64,000 nucleotides of DNA from contig CAWADG010000008.1 of assembly GCA_963780815.1 (NCBI GenBank), positions 1 to 64,000 on the forward strand, in the 5' to 3' direction. The DNA comes from VRUE01 sp963780815. Lineage in GTDB: Bacteria > Actinomycetota > Thermoleophilia > Solirubrobacterales > 70-9. Positions 63,372 through 64,000 of this stretch are shown one piece after another. How positions within the stretch are numbered: the stretch's first letter is position 1; each line of letters begins with the position of its first letter. The notes beneath the pieces are model-generated. The model did no database searches. It was not told the origin of the DNA and saw only the letters and a list, made by a program, of their open reading frames with translations. Both the position numbers and the translations under genes were made by a program.

Positions 63372-64000
63372 CCTTGACCGACCTGCCTCTGCCCGAGCGC
63401 GATGGACCGCGCGATGAGTGCGGGGTGTTCGGCGTGTACGCGCCGGGCCACGACGTCGCCCGGCTCTCCTACTTCGGCCTCTATGCCCTCCAGCATCGCG
63501 GCCAGGAGTCGGCCGGGATCGCCACCTGCGAGGGCGGCCACATCACCACCATGCGCGACTCCGGGCTCGTCTCCCAGGTCTTCGACGAGGAGAAGCTGCG
63601 GGCGCTCGAGGGCGACATGGCGATCGGCCACGTCCGCTACTCGACCACCGGCGGCGGCTCGTGGGAGAACGCGCAGCCGGTCTGGCGCGACGACGGCCGC
63701 GAGATCGCCCTCGCCCACAACGGCAACCTGACCAACGCGGTCGAGCTCTGGGGCGAGCTGAAGGGGAGGGGGATCTCCTTCCGCGGGACCTCCGACTCGG
63801 AGATCATCGCCGCGCTGCTCTCCTCCAACGACGCCCGCTACATCGAGGATGTAGTCGCCGACGTGATGCCGCGGCTGCGCGGCGCCTACTCGACGGTCGC
63901 GATGACGAAGCGGGCGATCGTCGCCTTCCGCGATCCCCACGGCGTCCGCCCGCTCTCGCTGGGGCGGCTCGGAGAGCGCTTCGTCGTCGCCTCCGAGAGC
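63372..64000 (+). CDS. purF: Amidophosphoribosyltransferase, cut by window edge
   Basis: The first 209 residues are present. After a TTG start the catalytic Cys of the glutaminase domain is in RDECGVFGVYAPGHDVARLS, followed by YFGLYALQHRGQESAGIATC, IGHVRYSTTGGGSWENAQPV, ALAHNGNLTNAVELWGELKG and RGTSDSEIIAALLSSNDARY. The Cys lies at codon 16, so an N-terminal propeptide of 15 residues would be removed. It catalyses the first step of purine synthesis. The phosphoribosyltransferase half lies beyond the window. Confidence 0.95.

Overview
The window looks like a chromosome segment of a GC-rich actinobacterium of the class Thermoleophilia (Solirubrobacterales-like). This is inferred from very high GC, frequent GTG/TTG starts, secreted proteins with a C-terminal Lys-rich tail of a type I associate with this group, an inositol-phosphate/phosphatidylinositol operon, and a dnaK-grpE-dnaJ-hspR cluster. 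No database search was possible.

Layout. Positions 1-4240 are a poorly preserved stretch with frameshifted remnants of secreted and unknown genes. Positions 4241-20950 form an integrated genomic island. It is bounded by a 47-bp perfect direct repeat that reproduces the 3' half of a tRNA gene, complete at 20908-21003, and it has a damaged tyrosine integrase at the left end and paired TGTAGCCA repeats just inside each end. Cargo includes an HU protein, a DprA-like protein next to a sigma-like factor, a Fic protein, three toxin-antitoxin pairs (one MazF/RHH, two VapBC) with clear palindromic operators, two paralogous small-ORF/nucleotidyltransferase modules, an ArdC-like metalloprotein, an M48 peptidase, an internally duplicated replication-relaxation-like protein and several broken genes.

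Positions 21045-38440 are mostly housekeeping or core genes: SDR, CDF transporter, lysS, prmC, lgt, argF, rlmD-type methyltransferase, UDG-like and PHP proteins, ino1 with a phosphatidylinositol-phosphate synthase and a PAP2/AUR1-like enzyme, endonuclease III and a membrane cytochrome c. Positions 38672-48004 hold the heat-shock operon, a heavily frameshifted ABC exporter (ATPase plus two permeases) and clpB. Positions 48124-50826 encode a membrane-anchored protein and a multidomain lytic transglycosylase. Positions 50877-64000 carry a purine cluster (purD, purE, purB, purC, purS, purQ, purL, start of purF) with unrelated genes on the opposite strand.

The most unusual signals are non-coding. 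Three dispersed palindromic elements (29552, 52954, 58546) keep their single-stranded segments but change both stems by compensatory substitution, and they run into the ends of rlmD, purB and purL. A 58-bp repeat (24214, 32368) shares the same loop core. The tRNA at the island boundary has a 31-nt D-loop containing its own hairpin. Many genes carry single-base frameshifts while neighbours are intact, so some broken genes may reflect assembly errors rather than decay.
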